From Lachnospiraceae bacterium (GTDB taxonomy: Bacteria; Bacillota; Clostridia; Lachnospirales; Lachnospiraceae), in NCBI GenBank assembly GCA_017449765.1, contig JAFTFE010000014.1, forward strand, positions 1 to 64,000: 64,000 bases of DNA. Reading direction: 5' to 3'. Made by a program: the position numbers and the translations under genes. The notes beneath the pieces are model-generated. The model was not told where the DNA came from and did no database searches. It saw only the letters and a list, made by a program, of their open reading frames with translations. Shown piece by piece: positions 8,131-16,709 of this stretch (the stretch's first letter is position 1; every line of letters begins with the position of its first letter).

Positions 8131-9112
8131 TGAAGTAATCGGTAAGAACCTTTGTTACGGTATCGGTTCTTGTTCCGTATTTATCAATTCCTTTTACTTT
8201 AATTATTGTTCCTATACCAACTTGAAATGCTTCGGTATATTTGCTGCTCGAAAGGGTAGGCTCAGAGCCGTCGGTAGTGTAATAAAGAGGTATATTATCA
8301 GGTGATGAGAGTGTAATATTTACCTTTCCCGAAGCCGCCGGATTGATAGTAATGTACGGTTCCTGATATGCAGGAAGATTTGTTCCTGAATTTGGTGCGC
8401 TGTTATAAGTTGAACCGTTTTCAAGAGTAATGCCTCTTCTTCTGAAAAGTTCTGCAACCGTAACAAATTCGTATCCCTGTGATTGTAATGTTGAAATGGC
8501 TCTTAAAGCACCATTTATAGTAGTCGGATATAAATCATGACAAAGAACTATTGCGCCATCTGATGCTCCGCTTACTATACGGCTGTATACCGTATCACTG
8601 TTTCGGTCTGCCCAGTCACGGGTATCAACACTCCATAAAATCATAGGTGCATTTATACTCGATGATATTGTATCTGATCTTGCACCTCCGGGAATTCTTA
8701 CACAATCGGTGTATTCGCCACCCATGGCTGTAAATAAATAAGACTCTACCAACTGTTCTTCATTTGCCATTTGTTCTCCCGAAAGACCGGAAAATGGAAC
8801 ATGGTGTGAATAAGTATGGTTTGCGAGCTGATGACCTTCATTTATCATACGTTCCAATAAGTCCATATGATTCTTGGTGCCATTTGCACCATTTACACCA
8901 TTCATAAAGAAGGTTGCTTTTGCTCCTCTTTCTTTTAGTCCATCCAATAGCTGACCTGTATATGCAGACGGTCCGTCATCGAATGTAATTGCAATCAATT
9001 TGCTTACTGAAGCTTCTGTTTCCAATGTAGCCATATCGCTTGTTGCAACTATGGGAAAAATCGTTAGAAACATAATAACAGTCATAACAACAGCTGTGAT
9101 TTTTCTCTTCAT
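7274..9112 (-). CDS. Secreted polysaccharide deacetylase with C-terminal repeat region
   Basis: Exported NodB-type carbohydrate esterase, likely acting on peptidoglycan or cell-surface glycan. An N-terminal signal sequence (MKRKITAVVM, hydrophobic core) precedes the NodB domain with TFDDGPS near residue 44, NHTYSHH near 98, RIPGGARSD, WSVDTRDWADR and IVLCHD. A chitobiase C-terminal-like module (YYTTDGSEPT) follows near residue 278. From about residue 330 to the end are six ~45-residue repeats of the form (F/Y)xxxYYxxxYPDLxxAxGxD...HFxxxGxxEGR. The ATG is preceded by AGGGGATG. I do not know a named family for the repeats; cell-wall binding is a guess. Confidence 0.85.
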   Translation of the reverse strand: MKRKITAVVMTVIMFLTIFPIVATSDMATLETEASVSKLIAITFDDGPSAYTGQLLDGLKERGAKATFFMNGVNGANGTKNHMDLLERMINEGHQLANHTYSHHVPFSGLSGEQMANEEQLVESYLFTAMGGEYTDCVRIPGGARSDTISSSINAPMILWSVDTRDWADRNSDTVYSRIVSGASDGAIVLCHDLYPTTINGALRAISTLQSQGYEFVTVAELFRRRGITLENGSTYNSAPNSGTNLPAYQEPYITINPAASGKVNITLSSPDNIPLYYTTDGSEPTLSSSKYTEAFQVGIGTIIKVKGIDKYGTRTDTVTKVLTDYFNAVFNASYYAEKYPDLKSVYGTDSDALLNHFLLYGLNEGRQASPAFDINYYMDSYPDLQNAYGDNKTMYVDHFKTFGMAEGRQASPLFNVETYRENYEDLNNAYGNDLAKYYTHYSLYGYNENRSAVGYTYLESYSTSLDGVDYSSVYDYNYYIEQNPEVIKMAGANDVAVLKYFINHGMNEGQQASPDFNLLYYKNNYGDLISAFGDNSKNYYLHFIKVGQGEGRIADRMIKNTIYMGKDYSDEYDFNYYYSNYPDLQKALGKDEYKLLEHYVNYGIKEGRKAK

Positions 9113-9328
9113 AATGTTTTCATCCCCTTTTTAAAATATAAAGTCAAAATATGTCATAACATGATCTATATTTGAACGTGGATATTATAGCACTTTCTGT
9201 ATTATTTTACCATACGATATAATTAATTTAATAAATTATTAATGCATTGATATTATTTGTAAATGATGCAGAAAATCTGCATGTTATTATTTGAGTTGAA
9301 GATATGAAAAAAAAGTTGTAGAATTGTA

Positions 9329-9358
9329 CCATAAAAAATCAACTTACAAACGTATAAT
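9329..9358 (+). promoter_or_regulatory. Probable autoregulated ECF sigma promoter
   Basis: CCATAAAAAAT (9329-9339), 11 bp, then CGTATA (9351). The same two blocks at the same 22-bp offset precede the VWA lipoprotein gene (10746/10768). No sigma-A -35 fits here, so the two genes probably share the promoter type used by the sigma factor encoded next. Confidence 0.6.
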
Positions 9359-9379
9359 ATTATGAAAGGCGGTTTACAG

Positions 9380-9910
9380 ATGACTGACATGGAATTTACG
9401 TCAGCCATTAATTTGCTTTTAAATGGAGATAAAAACGGACTAAGGCTAATATATGAAGCGTATATGAAACTTATATATGCGGTTATTTATAACACGGTTC
9501 AGAATAAGGAGGAAGCTGAGGATATCACTTCGGAATTTTTTATAAAGCTGGTAAGGATAGCCGGAAGCTTCAAAAAAGGAAGTCCGCATAAGACGTGGCT
9601 TGTAACCATAGCAAAGAATATGGCGATTGATTCAATAAGAAAAAATAAAAATACGGTGTCAGAGTATGATGAGCCTCATACGGGCGGGATAGAAGATGAG
9701 GCGGTACTGTCACAGGATATGAAACAGGCTATGAAGACTCTTAAGCCTGAGGAAAAGGAAATTGTAGATATGAAGCTGTTGGGGCAGCTTAAATTCAAGG
9801 ATATAGCCAAGATAACAGGAAAACCGATTGGAACGGTAACATGGCTGTATAACGAAGGAATAAAAAAGCTGAGGAGGGGTCTTTCTAATTATGAGCAGGA
9901 AGATAGTTGA
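9380..9910 (+). CDS. ECF-type RNA polymerase sigma factor
   Basis: 176 residues with region 2 (EDITSEFFIKLVRIAGSFK, then KTWLVTIAKNMAIDSIRK) and region 4 helix-turn-helix (MKLLGQLKFKDIAKITG). ATG 9380 is used: AAAGGCGG (9365-9372) sits at the right distance, whereas the ATG at 9362 would lie almost on the predicted transcript start. The stop overlaps the next gene by 20 nt, the usual arrangement of a sigma factor with its anti-sigma factor. Confidence 0.88.
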   Translation: MTDMEFTSAINLLLNGDKNGLRLIYEAYMKLIYAVIYNTVQNKEEAEDITSEFFIKLVRIAGSFKKGSPHKTWLVTIAKNMAIDSIRKNKNTVSEYDEPHTGGIEDEAVLSQDMKQAMKTLKPEEKEIVDMKLLGQLKFKDIAKITGKPIGTVTWLYNEGIKKLRRGLSNYEQEDS

Positions 9911-10706
9911 TTTAACTGAATATAAAGATAATCAGGAAGATATCGAAATGATGGCAGAGGATATTCCTGATGAAGTTCTTGAAGCATATATTAAAGAAGT
10001 TGAAAATTCTACTCCTGATCTGTGGTCTAAGATAGAGATTGGATATGAGAAGGAGTTAATGTCCATAGATAATGAGAGAAAGTTAAGAAAGAAGAAGACC
10101 ATAGGAATTATAGCAGCGGCGGCTTTGATTACTCTTATTGCTGTTCCTGTTGCGATACTAAGCAATTTTAATTCAAAAGAAAATAAAAGTGACAGTAGTA
10201 TAATTTCAACAGTATCAGATAAAGATGATGCGGTATATTATGATTATGCGGCAGATGAAATGCCTGAATTTGCTGACAGTGATGATTATGAAAGGTTTGA
10301 TGAAAGTGCAGCTGAGGAAACAGACAGTGAAAATGAAGCCGGACTAAATCAGAATTCTATTGCTGCTGATGCTTCGGGGCAATCCCAAGATAATGACTAT
10401 GTGAACGGTGCGGAATATAGTTCTGATGATGAATTATCTGTTGATGAAAAAGCTGTAGATGAAGGATTATTTGCCGAAGAGATTGAGGTTAACGGTGTAG
10501 TCTATGAGATGTCAGATGCCGGACTTACAGAAGAGATTCCGGATGGATATATTAATGAAATTCAGTTAGACAATACGTATTGCGATTATCCGGATGATAC
10601 ATTATATATTTATCAGACTCAGGATAATGACGCATTCATATATGTGGCATATTATGATAAGTACAAATTATATATTAAGAAGACTGAAAATATACTTAAA
10701 AAATAA
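9891..10706 (+). CDS. Probable membrane anti-sigma factor
   Basis: 271 residues: a cytosolic N-terminal part of about 65 residues, one membrane segment (IGIIAAAALITLIAVPVAIL, about residues 68-88), then an extracellular portion very rich in Asp, Glu and Ser. The topology and the 20-nt overlap with the sigma gene support an anti-sigma role, although I see no clear zinc-binding HxxxCxxC motif. The last 70 residues may form a small folded domain. The function is inferred from context. Confidence 0.65.
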   Translation: MSRKIVDLTEYKDNQEDIEMMAEDIPDEVLEAYIKEVENSTPDLWSKIEIGYEKELMSIDNERKLRKKKTIGIIAAAALITLIAVPVAILSNFNSKENKSDSSIISTVSDKDDAVYYDYAADEMPEFADSDDYERFDESAAEETDSENEAGLNQNSIAADASGQSQDNDYVNGAEYSSDDELSVDEKAVDEGLFAEEIEVNGVVYEMSDAGLTEEIPDGYINEIQLDNTYCDYPDDTLYIYQTQDNDAFIYVAYYDKYKLYIKKTENILKK

Positions 10707-10745
10707 TGGCTTATATAATTACTTAAAAAATTTTTAAAAAATTTT

Positions 10746-10775
10746 CCATAAAAAATAATTTCCCTCACGTATATA
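10746..10775 (+). promoter_or_regulatory. ECF-type promoter of the VWA lipoprotein gene
   Basis: CCATAAAAAAT (10746-10756), 11 bp, CGTATA (10768-10773), with identical block spacing to the promoter at 9329. It lies 70 bp before the gene. Confidence 0.6.
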
Positions 10776-10843
10776 TATCAGATACATGAAAAAGAGGTAT
10801 CGGATAACCGGTTAAAATGAATTAAAAATCAGGAGGGAAAAAT

Positions 10844-12580
10844 ATGAGAAAAGGATATTTAGGAAAAAAGATAATTTCAATGTCGCTTGCAGGGATGATG
10901 ATGCTTAGCCTGTGTGCCTGCGGAAGTGATAAGAGTGATACGACATCTGTTTCAGAGTGGATTTCTACGGAAAATATAAAGAACACTAAGAATGATACAA
11001 CTTTGGATTACACGGTTCAGGATTACCCGGAAGCCGAAGATGATTTTATTATGTACGATATGGCAGAAGAAAGTGGCGCAACTTATGATATGGCAATTAA
11101 CGGTGTTGCAGCCGATGTGTATTATGAAGATGATGATTACTACTTTGGGGATGAGGAATTTAACACGAATGAATATAATGATTTAGAGGAAAATCCTTGG
11201 CTGTCGGTTAAACTATCGCCGCTTTCAACTTTTGCGGCTGATGTGGACACTGCTTCATATTCCCAGATCAGAACTAATATAACCAATGGTTACGATATTG
11301 ATCCGGGTATGGTAAGAATTGAGGAAATGATTAATTACTTCCATTATGATTATGAGACTCCTACAGGTAACGACAAGTTCGCAGTTCATATGGAATACGC
11401 TGATTGCCCTTGGAATGAGGATACACAACTCGCACTTGTTTCGCTCAACACTGAGAAGATAGATTTTTCTGAAGCACCGGAATCCAATATAGTATTCCTT
11501 ATAGATACATCGGGTTCTATGTTCGATGACAACAAGCTTCCTCTTGTACAGCAGTCAATGTGCATGCTGGCAGAGAATTTAACAGCTAAGGACAGAGTTT
11601 CGATTGTGACTTATGCAGGCGGTGATGAGGTTGTACTTGAAGGCGCAAAGGGCTCAGATTATTATGGGATTAGTTCTGCGATAGAAGGGCTTGAGGCTTG
11701 GGGCTCAACTAATGGTGCAGCCGGTATAGAGACAGCATATCAGATTGCAGAAAAGTATTTTATCAAGGGTGGAAATAACAGAGTAATACTTGCCACTGAC
11801 GGAGACTTAAACGTGGGTGTTACAAGTGAGAGTGCACTTGAGCAGCTTATAACCGAAAAGAAAGAATCAGGAGTTTTCCTTAGCGTAATTGGAGTAGGTT
11901 ACGGCAATTACAAGGATAATAAACTTGAGACATTAGCTGACAAGGGCAACGGAAACTATGCGTATATTGATTCGATTTATGAGGCAAAGAAAGCATTGGT
12001 TGATGATCTGGGTGCAAATATGGTAACTGTAGCAAAGGACGTAAAGCTTCAGGTAGAGTTTAATCCGGCACTTGTTAAGGGCTACAGACTTATAGGATAT
12101 GAGAACAGGACAATGGCAGCAGAGGACTTCAATGACGATACCAAGGATGGCGGCGAGATGGGAGCAGGACACAGCGTAACGGCAATCTATGAGATAATTC
12201 CGGTTGACTCTAAGATGGAAGTATCATCGACAGATTTAAAATACAGTGACGGAGCAGACAATGAGATATACAAAGAAGGTGCATACAATGATGAACTCTT
12301 TACATTAAGAGTAAGATATAAGGAGCCTGATGAGGATGACAGCAAGCTTATGGATTTTGTATGCAAGACCGACAGTTATTCAGAGGACGGAAGCGATAAC
12401 TTAAGATGGGCAGCGTCTGTTGCAGCATTCGGAATGTATCTTAAGGACAGCGAATATATGGGAGATACAAACAAAAAACTTATACTTACACTTGCTGAGT
12501 CGGTTAAGGATTCAAAAAAGGATGAATATAAGCAGGAGTATATAGACCTTGTAAATGAGTATTTTGAAGAACTTGACTAA
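10844..12580 (+). CDS. YfbK-like von Willebrand factor A lipoprotein
   Basis: 578 residues. A lipoprotein signal ends in LSLCAC (lipobox Cys near residue 25). The N-terminal VWA-associated region (LSTFAADVDTASYSQIR) precedes a VWA domain with an intact MIDAS motif DTSGSM near residue 226, and a YfbK-type C-terminal domain follows. AGGAGGG precedes the ATG. It probably binds a partner at the cell surface in a metal-dependent way. Lying after a sigma/anti-sigma pair and sharing its promoter motif, it is a likely member of that sigma regulon. Confidence 0.88.
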   Translation: MRKGYLGKKIISMSLAGMMMLSLCACGSDKSDTTSVSEWISTENIKNTKNDTTLDYTVQDYPEAEDDFIMYDMAEESGATYDMAINGVAADVYYEDDDYYFGDEEFNTNEYNDLEENPWLSVKLSPLSTFAADVDTASYSQIRTNITNGYDIDPGMVRIEEMINYFHYDYETPTGNDKFAVHMEYADCPWNEDTQLALVSLNTEKIDFSEAPESNIVFLIDTSGSMFDDNKLPLVQQSMCMLAENLTAKDRVSIVTYAGGDEVVLEGAKGSDYYGISSAIEGLEAWGSTNGAAGIETAYQIAEKYFIKGGNNRVILATDGDLNVGVTSESALEQLITEKKESGVFLSVIGVGYGNYKDNKLETLADKGNGNYAYIDSIYEAKKALVDDLGANMVTVAKDVKLQVEFNPALVKGYRLIGYENRTMAAEDFNDDTKDGGEMGAGHSVTAIYEIIPVDSKMEVSSTDLKYSDGADNEIYKEGAYNDELFTLRVRYKEPDEDDSKLMDFVCKTDSYSEDGSDNLRWAASVAAFGMYLKDSEYMGDTNKKLILTLAESVKDSKKDEYKQEYIDLVNEYFEELD

Positions 12581-12593
12581 GAATGATAAGAAG

Positions 12594-12617
12594 TGCCGCG
12601 GTATCCGCGGCATTTTT
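12594..12617 (+). terminator. Terminator of the VWA gene
   Basis: TGCCGCGG (12594-12601), loop TAT, CCGCGGCA (12605-12612), then TTTTT. Confidence 0.9.
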
Positions 12618-12731
12618 GCGTGATTTTATATTTTTTAAAAATAAATCGACCAAATTTCTTTTTTTCGTATCTAATATATAGGTGGATAATTTTGAATGTT
12701 TTATTTTTCAAAAGAAAAGAGGAACAGGCAG

Positions 12732-13253
12732 ATGAAAAACCTGGTAAAACAGGCAAAGCTTGGAAATAAAGAGGCATTTTCAGAGCTGATACAACTAAAT
12801 AAGGTAAATATGTATAAAGTGGCGAGGGCAGTCTTAGACAATGACGAGGATGTCAGCGATGCTATACAGGACACTGTACTTATATGCTGGGAAAAGCTGG
12901 ATACACTTAATAATAATCAATATTTTAAGACTTGGATGACAAGGATTCTAATAAATTGCTGTTATAAGATTATCAATAAGAATAACAGGGAATTATCACA
13001 TTCTTTTACAGAGGAATTAGTGGTTAATGATTCGTCTATTGAAACTGTAGAGTGGAAGAACAGTCTTGAATACCTTGAGGAAAAATACAGGATTATGATA
13101 ATCCTCTACTATGTTCAAGGATATAAGGTTAGAGAGATTGCAGAGATTTTGGATATAAAGGAAACTACCGTAAAGGACAGACTAAAGAAGGCGAGGGAGC
13201 AGTATAGAATAAAAATATTAGGAGAGAGGGGAGGAAGAGAAAATGAGCTTTGA
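12732..13253 (+). CDS. ECF-type sigma factor, second copy
   Basis: 173 residues. Region 2 holds DNDEDVSDAIQDTVL and FKTWMTRILINCCYK; region 4 holds YYVQGYKVREIAEILDI and KDRLKKAR. Start 12732 is chosen for AAGAGGAA (12716-12723) 8 nt upstream; the frame is open from an ATG at 12696 with no such site. It overlaps the DUF4179-like gene by 11 nt. The CGTATC at 12666 upstream could be part of its own ECF promoter, but the CCATAAAAAAT block is absent. Confidence 0.88.
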   Translation: MKNLVKQAKLGNKEAFSELIQLNKVNMYKVARAVLDNDEDVSDAIQDTVLICWEKLDTLNNNQYFKTWMTRILINCCYKIINKNNRELSHSFTEELVVNDSSIETVEWKNSLEYLEEKYRIMIILYYVQGYKVREIAEILDIKETTVKDRLKKAREQYRIKILGERGGRENEL

Positions 13254-14334
13254 GACTTTTATTGAAGAGATAAAATCCGACAATGAAGTGCCGGAAGTAG
13301 TGGATTTTAAGATTGAAGAAGCCTTGGATAGTATCTCAAAAAAAAAGCCGATACAAAATAGATTTCTTAGAACCGCATTTAAACGTTATGCTATCGCATT
13401 TGCCGTGGCTTTCATCTGTTTAGCTGCTGTTTCCGTATCCGCACAGTCATATATATATTGGCCCGGAGTTATAGAGGATAGATTTTCATTGGATTTTATT
13501 GATAAAGGCATATTGGAAAATGGCGGATTTACCATGAATCAGAGGATTGTAGGTGACGAGCCGGATATATTATATGCGGAAAGTGATGGTGTAACCATAT
13601 CTGTGACGCAAACTGTGGCAGATGGTAATAATGTATTTATAGGCTTATATATAACCGGACTCGAGGAATATTCCGACAAGGAGCTTTTTCTTGATTTTGA
13701 TGTTTTGATTGATGGAGAAGAACCTGAAGGGCAGGAATTACATTCCTTTTTATATGACGAAGAAAAAAGATGTGGGGAAACCTATATAGAGATAGATCCG
13801 TATTCTGATGATTTAAGTGACATCGAAGGCAGGGAAATTGTCTTAGATATTAAAACTATTCGCTTATTCGAAGGTTTTGAAGACAATCTGTTGCAATTGG
13901 ATAATTGTGAGATTATTGCAAAGGGAGTATGGCATTTTGAATGGACATTAAGCTGCGGAGATTTAAATAAGGAATGGACGCTATCCAAAAAAATAGGTGA
14001 TACCGGGATGGTCATGACTTATGTAAGAGCCACGCCGATTGGACTATATATCGAATTCAAATCCGAGTCGGATTCAATAGATTACAGTGAGGATTTTTTC
14101 TTGGAGCATTATCTGTATGGTATCAGGCTTTCGGATGGAAGCTGTATATATAATGCCTTGGCATCCGGAACATTTAACTGGGTATTCGATAGTGACTATG
14201 ATTATTATATAGATTTTAACTTGTCAAAGGTTATAAATCCCGAGGAAATCAGCGCATTGCTTTTTATAAAGGAAGCACCGTTTGATAATGATAATCCTTC
14301 GGAGGAGGATTTTTATGTTATTGAACTTAATTGA
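13243..14334 (+). CDS. DUF4179-like membrane anti-sigma protein
   Basis: 363 residues: a short cytosolic N-terminus, one membrane segment (YAIAFAVAFICLAAVSVSA, about residues 49-67) and a beta-rich extracellular domain. The layout matches DUF4179 proteins, which commonly follow ECF sigma genes in Clostridia and act as sensors. GAGAGGGGAGGAAGAG precedes the ATG. The 11-nt overlap with the sigma gene makes pairing likely. The sensed signal is unknown. Confidence 0.72.
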   Translation: MSFETFIEEIKSDNEVPEVVDFKIEEALDSISKKKPIQNRFLRTAFKRYAIAFAVAFICLAAVSVSAQSYIYWPGVIEDRFSLDFIDKGILENGGFTMNQRIVGDEPDILYAESDGVTISVTQTVADGNNVFIGLYITGLEEYSDKELFLDFDVLIDGEEPEGQELHSFLYDEEKRCGETYIEIDPYSDDLSDIEGREIVLDIKTIRLFEGFEDNLLQLDNCEIIAKGVWHFEWTLSCGDLNKEWTLSKKIGDTGMVMTYVRATPIGLYIEFKSESDSIDYSEDFFLEHYLYGIRLSDGSCIYNALASGTFNWVFDSDYDYYIDFNLSKVINPEEISALLFIKEAPFDNDNPSEEDFYVIELN

Positions 14335-14416
14335 TACATTTTCACTCGGAAGAATCTGATAGTATTATAGCGCTTCTTGATGTAGTTTTGTGATACGGAC
14401 ACATAAGGGTTGATTT

Positions 14417-15559
14417 ATGAAAAAAAATGAAAAAAAGCATTTGCCGCATTTCATAAAAGGATTAATTATAGCTGTTTGTCTTATTGCTTTTGGCATATTC
14501 TTTTATGTAGCACAGTGCGATTTTATATTTTGCAAAATAAAGATAAATGCCAATGGGCATAATATTGAAATTGGAGAGATGAAAAATTGGTCGGGTTTTA
14601 ATTCGGAATCTCTGCACAGTGCGGCAAAGATAAAGGATAGCAAGGACAGTACCGATAAAACCATTTTCTTGCTCAGTAGAGGTGCATTTAATCCGAATTG
14701 GTATGTGTATTATATTGAATTAAAAGTCGGTGACAGAGATTTTATTATTGCTTATGTCGTTGATAAATATGAAAAGTACAGAGCGTATAGAATAAATGAC
14801 GAAGTTAATATTGAATTTAAAGATGATATTATAATTTTCAGCTCAAATACAGGTAACAGGGTTTATAAGGTTTCTGCACAATGTGACAAGATGGTTCAGC
14901 TGGAATTTTGGTATGATAAAGAATTTGGTGATGCTGTAATTGAGGTTGATGAGAACGGTAATTTCCACAAAGTTCGTAAAGAAAATGATTATACCTATGA
15001 AAGGACTGAAAGTGTAAGCTTATCAAATGAGGATGATATAAAGGATGAAGATATCGTTAAGCTTGAGATACCGTATTGGATAGTTTGGAGAGGCAGTGAA
15101 AGTGAAACTGGGAAATATATAGAGGCACTTAAGGAAGATGCCGATAATACTGATATTGCGAATTCTCTTACAGTGAATGATGATAACAGCTTAACCTATT
15201 ATGTAACAGGAAGACAGATTGATTTGATGAGAGATAAAATAGGTGATGATATCTCAAAATCAATAAAGAATCATAAGAATATAGATGTTTATATAAGTCC
15301 CGGATACTCGAAATTATATTTTTATGTAGATAAATATGTTGATTATCAGGATTTTATGGATTATAAAAAAACGCTTGAGGATAAAATGCTTTTAGCACAG
15401 ATTTACTTGGGCGAAGAGCCGAATTTGGTCAGTGTTTTTTCTAATGTGACAGATAAAGAAACAGGCAAATCCTTGTTTAGTAATTTTTATTATTATAATT
15501 TAGAAAGATGGGAAAAAAATCCGTCACAAGAGGAATGGAACGAGAAGCTGGGAAAATAA
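14417..15559 (+). CDS. Uncharacterised single-pass membrane protein
   Basis: 380 residues with a basic N-terminus (MKKNEKKH), a membrane segment (GLIIAVCLIAFGIFFYVA, about residues 14-33) and a large extracytoplasmic part. I do not recognise a family. It follows the sigma/DUF4179 pair by 80 bp on the same strand and may belong to that envelope-stress group. AAGGGTTGA lies before the ATG as a possible ribosome binding site. Confidence 0.65.
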   Translation: MKKNEKKHLPHFIKGLIIAVCLIAFGIFFYVAQCDFIFCKIKINANGHNIEIGEMKNWSGFNSESLHSAAKIKDSKDSTDKTIFLLSRGAFNPNWYVYYIELKVGDRDFIIAYVVDKYEKYRAYRINDEVNIEFKDDIIIFSSNTGNRVYKVSAQCDKMVQLEFWYDKEFGDAVIEVDENGNFHKVRKENDYTYERTESVSLSNEDDIKDEDIVKLEIPYWIVWRGSESETGKYIEALKEDADNTDIANSLTVNDDNSLTYYVTGRQIDLMRDKIGDDISKSIKNHKNIDVYISPGYSKLYFYVDKYVDYQDFMDYKKTLEDKMLLAQIYLGEEPNLVSVFSNVTDKETGKSLFSNFYYYNLERWEKNPSQEEWNEKLGK

Positions 15560-15594
15560 CATGACAGCTTAAAATAAAAACAAAGGAGAAAAAC

Positions 15595-16245
15595 ATGGAT
15601 AAAAGAGGTAAAAGTGAGTACACTATGAGGTTTTCATGCCCATGGCAGCAGGTGGATAATATAATTATAAATTGGCTTAATGCTAATAAGTTTTCATTTG
15701 TGGAAAAAAAGGATAAGAAATATTTTGTCAAAGGTAATATACTGGTAAGGAGATTTTTCTTTGAATATTCTTATTTTAACAATAATGGTAATAATGTAGT
15801 AAAAATAACTACATATTGTGACTCGGGAAACGGACAATGGCCTATTGAAAATGAAAAGCTGCTTAATACAGCGGCAGGTGCCAAATATATGGCAAGTGTC
15901 AGAGATTTATTGGGAGCGATATATAATATGTCCGCACAATATGAGCAACAGCCTTCTATGCAGACTGATTATCATAAATTAGCAAGTAAGTATGATGTAT
16001 ATTGGCAGGCGGAAGTAGATAAAAAATTGGGCAACCATGCATTATATGGCATGCTTATCGGTATAGTCGGACTTATATTAATTGCTTTTGGTTTAGTGTT
16101 CGGACTGCTGATTCTTCTTTTTGGATTGACTTTTTGCTTCGACGGACTGCATTCAAAAAGAAAATACATGTCATATATAGGTTTTGTAACTATTGGCATA
16201 TCTTTAGTTGTATGGGTTATATCGGTTATCAATATGTTCTCGTAG
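15595..16245 (+). CDS. Uncharacterised protein with two C-terminal membrane segments
   Basis: 216 residues. The first 140 or so are soluble and begin with a motif also seen in small cytosolic domains (RFSCPWQQVDNIIINWL). Two hydrophobic segments follow (GMLIGIVGLILIAFGLVFGL and YIGFVTIGISLVVWVISVI). AAAGGAGAAA precedes the ATG, 35 bp after the previous gene, suggesting co-transcription. No function is assigned. Confidence 0.6.
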   Translation: MDKRGKSEYTMRFSCPWQQVDNIIINWLNANKFSFVEKKDKKYFVKGNILVRRFFFEYSYFNNNGNNVVKITTYCDSGNGQWPIENEKLLNTAAGAKYMASVRDLLGAIYNMSAQYEQQPSMQTDYHKLASKYDVYWQAEVDKKLGNHALYGMLIGIVGLILIAFGLVFGLLILLFGLTFCFDGLHSKRKYMSYIGFVTIGISLVVWVISVINMFS

Positions 16246-16267
16246 GCGGTTGTTCTTAATGTTCTGA

Positions 16268-16462
16268 GCTATTTCAAGACGGATACGGGCGATAGCGCAG
16301 ATACTTGAGATAGAAAGTGAAATATATGATGACAGCCTTGCTAAGATGTATGCCCAAAGACGGTCGGCATTAAAGTTTTTTATACCTGTAGCTTTGCTGG
16401 TTATATTTATACCGATTGATATTTACAGGAAGAGAAAGGCAAAGAAGAATGAGGAGAGCTAA
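16268..16462 (+). pseudogene. 3' fragment of a membrane protein gene
   Basis: A 64-codon frame without a start reads like a protein C-terminus: an amphipathic stretch (AQILEIESEIYDDSLAKMY), a membrane segment (FFIPVALLVIFIPIDIY) and a basic tail (RKRKAKKNEES). A TGA at 16265 closes the frame upstream. The 5' part of the gene is absent, so a deletion or join lies near 16250. Confidence 0.5.
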
Positions 16463-16478
16463 GAAAAGGGCAGCAGGA

Positions 16479-16604
16479 ATGATTCTTAAGATTAAGGATG
16501 TAAGCTTTACATCGCGATCAGGTAATAGCCATTCGGTAAAAACCAAGACAGAGGATAATATTCTTAGAATATCCAACTTCGGTGCAGATAATTACGATCT
16601 TTGA
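16479..16604 (+). CDS. Small hypothetical protein
   Basis: A 41-codon frame from ATG 16479, starting MILKIKDVSFTSRSGN, with AAAAGGG (16464-16470) upstream. It has no recognisable family and could be another fragment, since both neighbours in this stretch are broken. Confidence 0.25.
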   Translation: MILKIKDVSFTSRSGNSHSVKTKTEDNILRISNFGADNYDL

Positions 16605-16692
16605 AGAAATGCAAAAAATAGTGTATAAAAATCTTGAAGAAATGCATAATATTGCTTATAATAACTTTGAAGAAATGACAAATATTTATTAA
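16600..16692 (+). repeat. Three 33-bp direct repeats just before the ATPase gene
   Basis: TTGAAGAAAT recurs at 16601, 16634 and 16667, exactly 33 bp apart. In one frame the array encodes an 11-residue repeat (FEEMxKIxYxN, LEEMxNIxYNN, FEEMxNIY) ending in TAA at 16690-16692, 17 bp before the ATPase ATG. It could be a short leader ORF (GTG at 16582) or a relic. A diverged copy lies after the ATPase at 18142. Confidence 0.7.
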
Positions 16693-16709
16693 AGCTATTG
16701 GAGGAATTT

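Noticed and set aside
12577..12777. Minus-strand ORF over the VWA terminator and sigma gene start
   Set aside because: Overlaps a strong terminator and a supported sigma gene; no ribosome binding site.
16600..16692. CRISPR-like repeat array
   Set aside because: Unit spacing is 33 bp with only about 10 conserved bases, no constant repeat with unique spacers and no cas genes.
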